This document shows positions 9,382-16,756 of a stretch of 64,000 nucleotides of DNA, one piece after another. The translations under genes and the position numbers were made by a program. The notes beneath the pieces were generated by a model. The model was given only the letters and a program-made list of their open reading frames with translations. It ran no database searches and was not told the origin of the DNA. Positions within the stretch are counted from its first letter, which is position 1; each line of letters begins with the position of its first letter. The stretch is taken from the NCBI RefSeq assembly GCF_000245795.1, contig NZ_JH601133.1, forward strand, positions 665,909 through 729,908. Reading direction: 5' to 3'. The stretch comes from Facklamia languida CCUG 37842 (GTDB lineage Bacteria; Bacillota; Bacilli; Lactobacillales; Aerococcaceae).

Positions 9382-10514
9382 TATTTACTAAAGTCCTCTC
9401 CAACAATCCGGTTGAGAATGGATTGTTCTGTTTCTTTGTCAAAAAGCATAATCTTCTCCATATTCAGATGAATGTAGACTTGTTCACCAATTCGAACCGG
9501 TCGCGCCGGATTAAACCGCGCAACCGATTCTCTCTCACACGCCTTGAAGTCAAAATAGACATAGGTATCCGATCCCACTTGTTCCACATTCTTAGCGGTT
9601 ACCTGAACGGTGCTGGGGGTAGAGAGACTATCGGTATAATGCAAGTCTTCCGGCCGGATACCGACGTAAATCGCTTGCCCTACTGGGTCGACCTTTAAGT
9701 TGGCCCGGTTGCTTTCGTCTAAGGGGAAGCGTTGGTCATTAATCTGAACCGCTGGTCCATCCCCATCCTGAACCAAGTGCCCATTAAAGAGGTTCATCAT
9801 GGGCGATCCTATAAATTCGGCCACAAATTTGTTGGCTGGATTATAGTAGAGGTTGGCCGGTGTATCAAATTGTTCAATATTCCCTTCACTCATCACCGCA
9901 ATCTTGGTCCCCATGGTCATGGCTTCTGTCTGGTCATGGGTCACATAGATGAAGGTTGTACCCAGCTCCCGGTGGAGTTGAGTAATTTCTGCCCGCATGG
10001 AGACCCGCAACTTGGCATCCAAGTTGGAAAGGGGTTCATCCAGAAGAAAGACCTTGGGGCTGCGCACCATGGCCCGGCCAAGTGCTACCCGCTGACGCTG
10101 ACCACCGGATAAGGCCCCTGGCTTCTTATCCAAAAGGGGGGTCAATTGGAGAACCTGAGCCACTTGTTCCACCCGACGATAGCGCTCCTTCTTCTTAAAG
10201 CCCTGCATCTTGAGGGCAAAGGCCATATTATCCCGGACATTCATATGGGGATAGAGGGCATAGGACTGAAAGACCATGGCAATATCTCGGTCCTTAGCTG
10301 GGATATTATTGACCAATGTATCCCCGATCCACAACTCCCCTTCTGAAATGGTCTCCAATCCCGCGATCATTCGCAAGGTGGTCGACTTCCCACAGCCTGA
10401 TGGCCCGACAAAAACAATAAACTCCTGGTCTTCAATTTCTAAGTTAATATTCTTGACAGCCTTATAGCCATCTTCATAAATTTTAGCGACGTCGATTAAG
10501 CGTAACTTTGCCAT
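9381..10514 (-). CDS. ugpC: Glycerol-3-phosphate/glycerophosphodiester ABC transporter ATPase (locus 1)
   Basis: 377 residues, UgpC/MsmK-type sugar ABC ATPase. Walker A GPSGCGKST, signature LSGGQRQR, Walker B VFLLDEPLSNLD and switch HDQTEA are intact; a C-terminal regulatory/TOBE region follows from about residue 240 (VGIRPEDL). GGAGG precedes the ATG. The substrate assignment rests on the adjacent ugpQ and the Pho box upstream. MsmK-like ATPases can also serve other sugar permeases. Confidence 0.88.
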   Translation of the reverse strand: MAKLRLIDVAKIYEDGYKAVKNINLEIEDQEFIVFVGPSGCGKSTTLRMIAGLETISEGELWIGDTLVNNIPAKDRDIAMVFQSYALYPHMNVRDNMAFALKMQGFKKKERYRRVEQVAQVLQLTPLLDKKPGALSGGQRQRVALGRAMVRSPKVFLLDEPLSNLDAKLRVSMRAEITQLHRELGTTFIYVTHDQTEAMTMGTKIAVMSEGNIEQFDTPANLYYNPANKFVAEFIGSPMMNLFNGHLVQDGDGPAVQINDQRFPLDESNRANLKVDPVGQAIYVGIRPEDLHYTDSLSTPSTVQVTAKNVEQVGSDTYVYFDFKACERESVARFNPARPVRIGEQVYIHLNMEKIMLFDKETEQSILNRIVGEDFSK

Positions 10515-10531
10515 TGACTTTCCTCCTTCAA

Positions 10532-11395
10532 TTATCCTTTGACCGCACCAGCTGTTAAGCCCTTGACCATATTGCGCTGACCCACAATAAAGATTAAGAG
10601 ACTCGGAATCATACAGAGGACCACACCCGCTACCATGAGAACCAGCGATTGCGAATCCACACTATTGAGCATGGAAATCCCGATCTGAACCGTCCGCGCT
10701 TTGTCATTATTGGTCACCAAGAGGGGCCACATATACATATTCCAGCCTGATAAGAAGGATTGAACCGCCATGGCCCCAAGAGTCGGCTTAATTAGGGGCA
10801 TCAAGATGGTAAAGACAAAGCGACTATCCGAACAGCCGTCAATCTTAGCGGATTCATAGACCTCATAGGGGAAATTCTCAAGAGATTGGACACACAAGAA
10901 GATGTTAAATGCGGAGACCATATAAGGAATGATCAAGACATAAAGGGTATCGGTCCAGCCCCACTTTGAAACCATTAAGAATTGTGAAATGATCACGGCT
11001 TCGCCTGGGATCATCATAGTGGAAAGGATTAAGGCGTATAAGATCCCCTTGCCCTTGAAATTCAAGAAGCGGAAGGCAAACCCTGCCAGGAGAGACGTGG
11101 CAATCTGCAAGAGGGTAACGGAGATCGCGACAATCATGGAATTGCGGATGTAGGTCCCGATGGGGGCAATCTTAAAGACATCCACAAAGTTATCCAGGGT
11201 TGGATGCTGAGGAAAGAGGACAGAATCGGGATTGTATAATTCACCCGAAGGCTTGACTGCCATCAAAAAGGCATAGATCAAAGGGAACATAATAAAGACC
11301 CAGGCCAAGAGGTTTAAGCCAATTAAGGCCACCCGTCCCCAGCGTGCTTGCCGGATATACTTCTTCTCAATGGGACTCAGTTGTCGTTGGGTCAT
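10532..11395 (-). CDS. ugpE: Glycerol-3-phosphate ABC transporter permease UgpE-like (locus 1)
   Basis: 287 residues, six predicted membrane spans, with the EAA loop around ESAKIDGCSDSRFVFTILMP that docks on the ATPase. The start overlaps the ugpA stop by four bases. It forms a heterodimeric channel with UgpA. Confidence 0.88.
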   Translation of the reverse strand: MTQRQLSPIEKKYIRQARWGRVALIGLNLLAWVFIMFPLIYAFLMAVKPSGELYNPDSVLFPQHPTLDNFVDVFKIAPIGTYIRNSMIVAISVTLLQIATSLLAGFAFRFLNFKGKGILYALILSTMMIPGEAVIISQFLMVSKWGWTDTLYVLIIPYMVSAFNIFLCVQSLENFPYEVYESAKIDGCSDSRFVFTILMPLIKPTLGAMAVQSFLSGWNMYMWPLLVTNNDKARTVQIGISMLNSVDSQSLVLMVAGVVLCMIPSLLIFIVGQRNMVKGLTAGAVKG

Positions 11396-12297
11396 ACCTT
11401 TCGCTCCCTTCTAGTCATAAACATCAGGATCGTTAAGATCATCACAATCACAAATAAGACGACCGATTCAGCCGAGGCAAAGCCATAGCGATAATTCATA
11501 AAGGCATTCCGATAGACATCGTAGACAATCACGTTGGTGGATTGGCCAGGGCCTCCCTTGGTTAAGATGTTAATCTGCCCGAAGCTTTGGAAGGCATTAA
11601 TAACATTGGTGACCACTACGAAGAAGAGGGTGGGCTTCAAGGAAGGCAGGGTGATGTTGGTGAATTGGTGCCAATTATTGGCCCCATCAATGGAAGCCGC
11701 TTCATATAAACTATCCTCAATACTGGCTAAGCCTGATGAGAAGTAGAGGAAGTTCATACCGGAATTCAACCAGCCCGTTAGAAAGGCCACCGCAAACAGT
11801 GCCAGGTCTGGATTGGTTAGCCATGACGTGGTCATGCCAAAGATCTTATTAATGACCCCCACTGTAGGATTCAACATCACTTGAAAGATCATGGCCATCC
11901 CGGCTGAAGCAATTGCCATCGGCATGGCATAGGACGCTGAGAAGAACTTAATACCGGGAAAGGTCTTTTGGCAGAGTAAGGCCGTTGTAAATCCAATCAA
12001 GACCCCCGTGACCACCACAATCAAGACAAATTTCAAACTGACCAGAACTGAATTCCAGAAACTGGCACTCGTAAACAATTCCGCGTAGTTTCCCCAGCCC
12101 AAAAAGCTGGCATTGGCTCCCATTCGGTCCGTTAGAAAAAGAGACCGATAAATGGTCTGGATAAACGGCCAAAACATAAAGCAGGCCAAAATTAAAAGCG
12201 CGGGTAATAAGTAGATAAAAGGTTGGACCTTCTTCGCCAAGGTCTTCTCTTCCTTAACCACCACGACATTCCTACCTGGCGTTGTCAAAATAGTCAT
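11392..12297 (-). CDS. ugpA: Glycerol-3-phosphate ABC transporter permease UgpA-like (locus 1)
   Basis: 301 residues. A cytoplasmic N-terminus of about 25 residues precedes six membrane spans. The EAA loop is EAASIDGANNWHQFTNITLP. It is separated from ugpB by an 81-base gap containing a stem-loop that may lower readthrough into the permease genes. The substrate is inferred from operon context. Confidence 0.88.
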   Translation of the reverse strand: MTILTTPGRNVVVVKEEKTLAKKVQPFIYLLPALLILACFMFWPFIQTIYRSLFLTDRMGANASFLGWGNYAELFTSASFWNSVLVSLKFVLIVVVTGVLIGFTTALLCQKTFPGIKFFSASYAMPMAIASAGMAMIFQVMLNPTVGVINKIFGMTTSWLTNPDLALFAVAFLTGWLNSGMNFLYFSSGLASIEDSLYEAASIDGANNWHQFTNITLPSLKPTLFFVVVTNVINAFQSFGQINILTKGGPGQSTNVIVYDVYRNAFMNYRYGFASAESVVLFVIVMILTILMFMTRRERKV

Positions 12298-12309
12298 CTC
12301 CTATCTCAT

Positions 12310-12352
12310 AAAAATGAGCTGGGGGGTAAGCTAAATGCTTACAACCCAGCTC
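12310..12352 (-). terminator. Intercistronic stem-loop between ugpB and ugpA (partial terminator)
   Basis: GAGCTGGG (12316-12323) pairs with CCCAGCTC (12345-12352), with an inner GTAAGC/GCTTAC stem. On the minus strand it is followed by ATTTTTAT. Such a weak terminator after a binding-protein gene usually gives more binding protein than permease. Confidence 0.6.
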
Positions 12353-12378
12353 TTAAAGTCGCATTCGCAAGGCATTGA

Positions 12379-13701
12379 TTAGTTGTTCGCAGCGTTGTAA
12401 TCTTCTAGGGCTTTATTCACTTGACTTGCCATATCTGCCACAGCTGTTTGAACATCCTTGTTACCATTTAAGAGATTTTCAAGCTCTGCTTCAAAGATTT
12501 GACGTGCTTCTTGATTGACGGCTGAAACGGCACCTTGTGATTCAGGGGTTGCATCATGTAATTGGTCAATCGCTGTTTGGAATTGAGGGAACTCTTCTAA
12601 GTTTTTCTTGAAGGTCTCTTCTTCATGCGCAGCAGTTGTCACAGGGAAGTAACCTGTATCCGCATTCCATTGAGCTTGAGAAGGTGCTGAAACAAGGAAT
12701 TGGATGAATTTCCATGCAGCGTCTTGACGGGCTTGGTCACCGGAATCAATGATGTAAAGCGAAGCCCCACCGATCGAAACGCCATCTTGGTCTTCTTCAT
12801 CGATCCCTGGATAATAAGCTGTTCCCACTTCGAAACGGTTATCCACTTCGGTTAAGATTTGACGAAGGCTGGCAGTTGAACCAATTGTAATAGCAGATTG
12901 ACCTGCAACGAATTCAGGGCTTCCGCCTTCACGGCCAACATTTGGCATTGCGCCACTGTCCACACCGTCTTTCCACATTTGGAGGATCTTAGCCATTCCG
13001 CCATTCTCATCAAAGGCAACCTTGGTTGCTGCTTGATCGCGGCCATTTCCATTGTCGAAGATGTCAAAGGCACCCTTGTTCATCCATTGTTCAATGTACC
13101 AACCATAAATCGTTGTTGACATAGCCATGGTTGCGCCACCCTTCTCAACTAGGGTTGGTGCAATTTCAAAAATTTCACGCATGTTGGTTGGAATTTCAGT
13201 GATGCCTGCCTTGTCAAAGATGTCCTTGTTATAGTACATAATTGGAGTTGAAGAGTTGAAAGGCATGGATTGTAAAGAATCATTAATGGTGTAATAAGCT
13301 AATAAATTAGGTTCAAACTCAGAAAGGTCAAAATTATCAGCATCCACATAGTCTTGAATTGGTGTTGTTAAGCCAGAATCCGTCATGAATTGTAGGCCTT
13401 GTTCAAAGACTTGGACCACATCTGCCCCTACTTCAGAACCTGAAGCAGAAGAACGTAACTTGGTTAAGGTCTCATCGTAAGATCCTTGGTATTGCGCTTC
13501 AACGACGATTTCATCTTGGGATTCGTTGAATTGGTCGACTAATTTTTGAAGGGCTTCACCTGTTGACCCTCCCATACCATGCCAGAAAGTTAACTTAATG
13601 GGTTCTTGAGCATGAGCCGTTTGGCCAAAGGGAGCCAATCCAGCCAATACCATCACAACTGATAGAAGACCCATCATTAAATGCTTGAGTGTTTTTTTCA
13701 T
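12379..13701 (-). CDS. ugpB: Glycerol-3-phosphate/glycerophosphodiester substrate-binding protein (locus 1)
   Basis: 440 residues, family 1 extracellular binding protein like UgpB. A signal peptide (MKKTLKHLMMG, hydrophobic core, cleavage after AHA) is followed by QEPIKLTFWHGMGGSTGEAL, the typical first beta-strand of sugar/G3P binders. No lipobox cysteine. AGGAGG precedes the ATG. It is the first gene of the operon, behind a Pho box. Paralogue of the protein at 45815, sharing the order FxxGG, YQGSYDETL and PFNSSTPIMYYNKD. Confidence 0.88.
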   Translation of the reverse strand: MKKTLKHLMMGLLSVVMVLAGLAPFGQTAHAQEPIKLTFWHGMGGSTGEALQKLVDQFNESQDEIVVEAQYQGSYDETLTKLRSSASGSEVGADVVQVFEQGLQFMTDSGLTTPIQDYVDADNFDLSEFEPNLLAYYTINDSLQSMPFNSSTPIMYYNKDIFDKAGITEIPTNMREIFEIAPTLVEKGGATMAMSTTIYGWYIEQWMNKGAFDIFDNGNGRDQAATKVAFDENGGMAKILQMWKDGVDSGAMPNVGREGGSPEFVAGQSAITIGSTASLRQILTEVDNRFEVGTAYYPGIDEEDQDGVSIGGASLYIIDSGDQARQDAAWKFIQFLVSAPSQAQWNADTGYFPVTTAAHEEETFKKNLEEFPQFQTAIDQLHDATPESQGAVSAVNQEARQIFEAELENLLNGNKDVQTAVADMASQVNKALEDYNAANN

Positions 13702-13750
13702 TTGATATCCTCCTTCATTTCGACCTTTCTTTATCCTGATCGATAGTCCT

Positions 13751-13804
13751 AATATAGCAAGCCATTGTTAATTTAGTGTAAATCCAAAGTAAATTTTATG
13801 TAAA
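13751..13804 (-). promoter_or_regulatory. PhoP-box promoter of ugp locus 1
   Basis: Read on the minus strand, four hexamers TTTACA, TTTACT, TTTACA and TTAACA (13799-13804, 13788-13793, 13777-13782, 13766-13771) are each separated by exactly five bases, an 11-base period. The -10 TATATT (13751-13756) follows nine bases after the last hexamer. This is the arrangement known for B. subtilis-type PhoP sites (direct TTAACA-like repeats). There is no separate -35, as expected for an activated promoter. The same geometry occurs at locus 2. Confidence 0.8.
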
Positions 13805-13871
13805 AGTACACAAGCAACCGGCTTAAATGCTGACAGCATCCAATCGGATTGAAAAGCTAAATGGGTCAAAA

Positions 13872-13895
13872 TAAAAAGGCCTCAAAAAGAGGCCT
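13872..13895 (-). terminator. Minus-strand terminator
   Basis: AGGCCTC (13877-13883) pairs with GAGGCCT (13889-13895); on the minus strand a T-rich tract follows. No gene ends here now. It probably served a gene lost with decay of the neighbouring element, or backs up ffs. Confidence 0.6.
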
Positions 13896-13958
13896 GCCTT
13901 CCTATTAAAGGGCTAATATCTGTTACTCTTGGGATACTTCTATCAATAAATTCCATCA

Positions 13959-13997
13959 GAATAGAATTTTGAACCATAAAAAAAACAGCACATGACT
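13959..13997. repeat. att-like direct repeat, distal copy
   Basis: Imperfect 39-base match to 15301-15339 in the same orientation. The best conserved part is CCAT, a run of A, C(A/G), then GCACATGACT. The other copy is the 3' end and terminator of the SRP RNA gene. The pair brackets about 1.3 kb containing an integrase fragment and looks like an old attachment-site duplication. Confidence 0.65.
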
Positions 13998-14342
13998 CAT
14001 TATCAGACTTTTACGCGTATATACAATAGTGTCTATTTAGCTTTATTGCAGCTTTTGCAGAACTTCTAATTACACACAAGAGTATAAGAAGTTATATTTT
14101 TTGCTACCTTTACTCGTAATGACTATAGATAGATTCGACTTTTTCAATCGTAAAATAGAAAATATGTTCTCTCGCATCTTTGCTAAATTTTCTTGGAATA
14201 ATAAAATGTCTATTTAATTATATCCATCATTTTTGTAATGTCTGGAATAACGAATGGTAATGGCTAACCGTACGAGCAATTGTTCTTGTTGTAAATAATT
14301 TTAGTGCTAATCTTTTGTTATATTTTTGGAGGTTTGATACCC
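13998..14342. other. AT-rich non-coding stretch inside the integrated remnant
   Basis: No open frame with a ribosome site and no recognisable similarity on either strand. Probably decayed element DNA. Confidence 0.4.
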
Positions 14343-14378
14343 TTTATATAGGGATTAGTTGATTAATCCCTATATAAA
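14343..14378. repeat. Perfect 15-base inverted repeat
   Basis: TTTATATAGGGATTA (14343-14357) and its exact complement (14364-14378) surround the six bases GTTGAT. Neither strand has a T-run after the stem, so it is not a standard terminator. It lies just upstream of two small reading frames and could be an operator or an element end. Confidence 0.7.
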
Positions 14379-14384
14379 AATTGA

Positions 14385-14591
14385 AAAGGGAAAATAGTTA
14401 ACGCTTATGATGCTTGGCATAACGGATTTTTCTATGCGATTGAATCGGGTGATCTTACATTTAATTCTTCTCAAGCTACTTTACCTGCTAAAATAAGTCT
14501 TTTTTGGAGAGGCTTCCCTGCTGGAACTAGTAGTAGGTTAAAAGCTACTATTTCAGACAAGAATTTAGTTACTACTTATGATATTCCTTAA
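14385..14591 (+). pseudogene. Unrecognised reading-frame remnant without start codon
   Basis: An open frame runs from after a TGA at 14382 to TAA at 14589-14591 and encodes a coherent polar/aromatic sequence (AYDAWHNGFFYAIESGDL, then LFWRGFPAGTSSRLK). There is no ATG/GTG/TTG start with a ribosome site at its beginning, so it is probably the 3' end of a larger gene. It is 13 bases ahead of the small membrane-protein gene. A secreted peptide with its partner membrane protein is conceivable, but I do not recognise the family. Confidence 0.35.
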
Positions 14592-14604
14592 GAGGTGATT
14601 TTAA

Positions 14605-14805
14605 ATGAGTCCTTTTACTAATTTTAAAATATTTTTAGTATTGGCTCCTATATTATTAGGTATCTTCCTCTTTCTTTGGTATAAGGAAAGGGATGAACAT
14701 AAAAAGAAGTCTTATAAAATAGCTAGTATTGTTACGGCTGTAATATGTGTGCTTACTTACTTACCTTTATTCGGTGGTACTCTTCAGAGTATTCTGGGTA
14801 GTTAG
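14605..14805 (+). CDS. Small two-helix membrane protein
   Basis: 66 residues with an AGAGGTGAT ribosome site. Two hydrophobic segments (IFLVLAPILLGIFLFLWY and IASIVTAVICVLTYLPLF) flank a charged loop KERDEHKKKSYK. It is followed by a good terminator, so the unit looks functional despite lying in a decayed element. It might be an immunity or accessory protein for the reading frame just upstream; this is a guess from position. Confidence 0.55.
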   Translation: MSPFTNFKIFLVLAPILLGIFLFLWYKERDEHKKKSYKIASIVTAVICVLTYLPLFGGTLQSILGS

Positions 14806-14836
14806 CCGTTATAAGTTGAAAAGCAAATGTTTATTT

Positions 14837-14876
14837 AAAGTAGCTTTCAGTTTTTGAGAGCTACTTTAATTTTTTA
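14837..14876 (+). terminator. Rho-independent terminator after small membrane-protein gene
   Basis: AAAGTAGCT (14837-14845) pairs with AGCTACTTT (14859-14867), followed by AATTTTTTA. Confidence 0.85.
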
Positions 14877-14924
14877 TGTTAGGTGAATAAATAGTAGTTT
14901 TTATACTTGAAATTTACGATTGAT

Positions 14925-14966
14925 AAAAAAATAAACCAACGAAGAAACATTCTTCGAATGGTTTAT
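14925..14966 (-). terminator. Minus-strand hairpin with T-run
   Basis: ATAAACCA...CGAAGAA (14931-14946) pairs with TTCTTCG...TGGTTTAT (14950-14966); on the minus strand seven T-rich bases follow. It has no present-day gene to terminate and is likely left over from the element. Confidence 0.55.
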
Positions 14967-14975
14967 GGAATTTGA

Positions 14976-15248
14976 GATAATAATTTGCTGTTCTTTAGAA
15001 AGAATGGTGAACCTTTAAATTTGCCCGCCATCATTAAAATACTTCATGAGTTTGAAGATGGCAAAACGTTAACTACACACATTTATAGACATACTTTTAT
15101 CACTCGTATGATTGAAAATAATGTACCTTCTAAGCTGATAGCTGAACATGTCGGTTGGTCTGACACGCAAATGTTAAAAGTCTATGCGCATTTCTCGGAG
15201 CAAATGAATAGTGAGCTCAAGGAAGCAATCGCCAAAATTTCAATATAA
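14976..15248 (+). pseudogene. int: Tyrosine recombinase (integrase), C-terminal fragment
   Basis: About 87 residues corresponding to the end of the catalytic domain of phage/ICE integrases: HIYRHTFITRMIENN (the HxxR box), then HVGWSDTQMLKVYAHF with the conserved His and catalytic Tyr. The frame opens after a TGA at 14973, so roughly the first three quarters are missing. The end of the gene sits about 50 bases from the att-like repeat at the ffs 3' end, the usual place for an integrase gene. Confidence 0.85.
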
Positions 15249-15300
15249 TTCTGCTACTTTTTTGCTGCTTTTTGGATCTTTTCATCCCTGAATCGCTCTA

Positions 15301-15339
15301 GAATAGAGATTGTTGACCATAAAAAAACGGCACATGACT
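15301..15339. repeat. att-like direct repeat at the 3' end of ffs
   Basis: Partner of 13959-13997. It includes the last bases and T-run of the SRP RNA gene on the minus strand, so integration would have preserved the gene end. Confidence 0.65.
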
Positions 15340-15399
15340 TCGTCACTTATAGCTGCTACCTTCCGGTCCTGACTCGGTTCGTGACTCCATCATTGCCTT
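15321..15399 (-). ncRNA. ffs: Signal recognition particle RNA (small, 4.5S type)
   Basis: On the minus strand the conserved apical domain reads GTCAGGACCGGAAGGTAGCA. It is flanked by helices GGCA/TGCC, ATGA/TCAT and GTCAC/GTGAC that close the molecule, and it ends in CCG plus seven Ts. About 79 nucleotides, without an Alu domain. It binds Ffh to direct membrane proteins to the translocon. Confidence 0.92.
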
Positions 15400-15404
15400 A
15401 ATTT

Positions 15405-15433
15405 ATTCTACCATGGCTGGTCTGGTTTGTAAA
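15405..15433 (-). promoter_or_regulatory. Promoter of ffs
   Basis: Minus strand TTTACA (15428-15433) and TAGAAT (15405-15410) are exactly 17 bases apart; the RNA would start about six bases downstream. Confidence 0.8.
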
Positions 15434-15789
15434 GGTCTGCGCTCTAGTCTATATTCAAGCTGTAATAAAGATTAAAAGGTGACGATCTGCTTCTTATCAT
15501 TTAAATCAATATAGTACTCTGTATTTTTTTGACTTAAATATCATTCTTGAAGAGGAAGAGTGAAAGATAGACCTCATGAAGTTTATTTACTCAGCTTCAT
15601 TATAAAAAATGCTTGATTATTATTCACATAACTTACTTATTCAATGACCTATTTACTCGATCTCATCCCTTTACCTGAAATAAATAGACTTCGTCATTTT
15701 TGGGCAATACTTAATTATGATTGATTCTAATAGGTTAACTAATATATAAAGTTACCTTTATTTTTATAGTTTTCAGAACGATCAATAAT
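15434..15789. other. Non-coding stretch upstream of ffs
   Basis: No gene, RNA or terminator recognised. AT-rich with frequent stops in all frames. Confidence 0.4.
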
Positions 15790-15954
15790 AAAAGGAAGGC
15801 AGTTCCAATGCTTAATCAAAGGAAAGTGGACGATCCGCGTAGCGTGCATTGCCTTACGGTTTACCGTTTAGGCAATGCCTAGCGGATCGAGCCCGGAAAA
15901 GCATCGCTTTGGAGGGCGATCCCCTTTAGTTAAGCATTGGAACTGCCTGCTTTT
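15790..15954. repeat. Dispersed palindromic repeat, copy A (complete)
   Basis: Terminal inverted repeats AGGCAGTTCCAATGCTTAA (15797-15815) and its exact complement (15930-15948) enclose a nested palindrome centred on the loop between TTACGG and ACCGTT, with CGATCCGC/GCGGATCG and GCATTGCC/GGCAATGC arms. The last third (AGCCCGGAAAA, GCTTTGGAGGGCG) recurs at 16.0 and 32.8 kb. There is no coding capacity. It resembles a MITE or a stem-loop intergenic element. Confidence 0.85.
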
Positions 15955-15960
15955 ATTTAT

Positions 15961-16066
15961 TACCGGTTTACCGTTTAGGCAATGCCTAGTGAGCCTAGCC
16001 CGGAAAAACTTGGCTTTGGAGGGCGGTCCCCAGTGATTTTATTCATTCGTTACGTCCTGCTTTTAG
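15961..16066. repeat. Dispersed palindromic repeat, copy B (half element)
   Basis: Tandem to copy A. It shares GGCAATGCCTAGTG, AGCCCGGAAAA, CTTTGGAGGGCGGTCCCC and CAGTGATTTTA with copy C at 32.8 kb but lacks the left arm. Confidence 0.8.
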
Positions 16067-16145
16067 AAAGTTATTACCCATTATTCCGTAAAATCATAAC
16101 ATGTTCAATAATCCTGTTGATAAGTCTGTGGATAAACCCGACTTA

Positions 16146-16685
16146 TTAACAGCCGCCTGTTGATAGATCGTCCGACTTGGCTTGGCGGCGCGCCTTATTG
16201 CGCTGACGCAAGCCCTGAAAGAAGTCCCGCATTAATCGCCCACTCTCCTGGGCTAAGACCCCCTGAACCACTTGCGGTTGGTGGTTAAACCGGTCTTCTG
16301 CCAGTAAATTCATCAGAGAGCCTGCACATCCCCCCTTGGGATCTGGTGCGGCATAAATGACCTGGTCCAACCGAGCCATGACCACAGCACCAGCACACAT
16401 CGGGCACGGCTCTAAGGTCACATAGAGCCGGGCCCCTTCGAGCCGCCAGGCACCCAGGGTTTGGTTGGCGGCTTGAATGGCTTGAATCTCCGCATGGCCA
16501 GTGGCCAGATGGGCCATTTCGCGGACATTATGACCGCGGCCAATAATCTGCTGGTCTCGTACGATCACTGCCCCGATCGGGACTTCACCTAATTGGGCGG
16601 CCTTTCGAGCTTCCAAGAGGGCCTCCCGCATCCAGCCCTCATGGTCCCTACGTTCTTCATCACTCAATTGGTCAACTTGAATCAC
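16146..16685 (-). CDS. tadA: tRNA-specific adenosine deaminase
   Basis: About 179 residues. Makes inosine at position 34 of tRNA-Arg(ACG). Zinc/catalytic motifs: HAEIQAI (His and proton-shuttling Glu) and EPCPMCAGAVVMARL (two Cys). GEVPIGAVIV is the usual N-terminal block. I prefer GTG 16685 because GAGGTGAGG lies at the right distance; an upstream GTG at 16706 lies before that site. A C-terminal basic tail (RQRNKARRQAKSDD) is common in the family. Confidence 0.92.
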   Translation of the reverse strand: MIQVDQLSDEERRDHEGWMREALLEARKAAQLGEVPIGAVIVRDQQIIGRGHNVREMAHLATGHAEIQAIQAANQTLGAWRLEGARLYVTLEPCPMCAGAVVMARLDQVIYAAPDPKGGCAGSLMNLLAEDRFNHQPQVVQGVLAQESGRLMRDFFQGLRQRNKARRQAKSDDLSTGGC

Positions 16686-16712
16686 GGACCTCACCTCTCT
16701 TTCCACGCCATC

Positions 16713-16746
16713 AAAAAAAGGAACTCCCTGATTCAGGGAGTTCCTT
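16713..16746 (-). terminator. Terminator of the 16757-17110 gene
   Basis: A perfect stem, AAGGAACTCCCTGA with its complement (16718-16746), is followed on the minus strand by seven Ts. Confidence 0.9.
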
Positions 16747-16756
16747 GGGCTTACCC

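Noticed and set aside
13877-15339. CRISPR array or toxin-antitoxin pair in the remnant element
   Set aside because: No regularly spaced repeats and no recognisable toxin or antitoxin fold; the 66-residue membrane protein alone is not enough.
16124-16136. TGTGGATAA, a DnaA-box-like site next to tadA
   Set aside because: Single copy, no clustered boxes, no dnaA/dnaN nearby, so no support for an origin.
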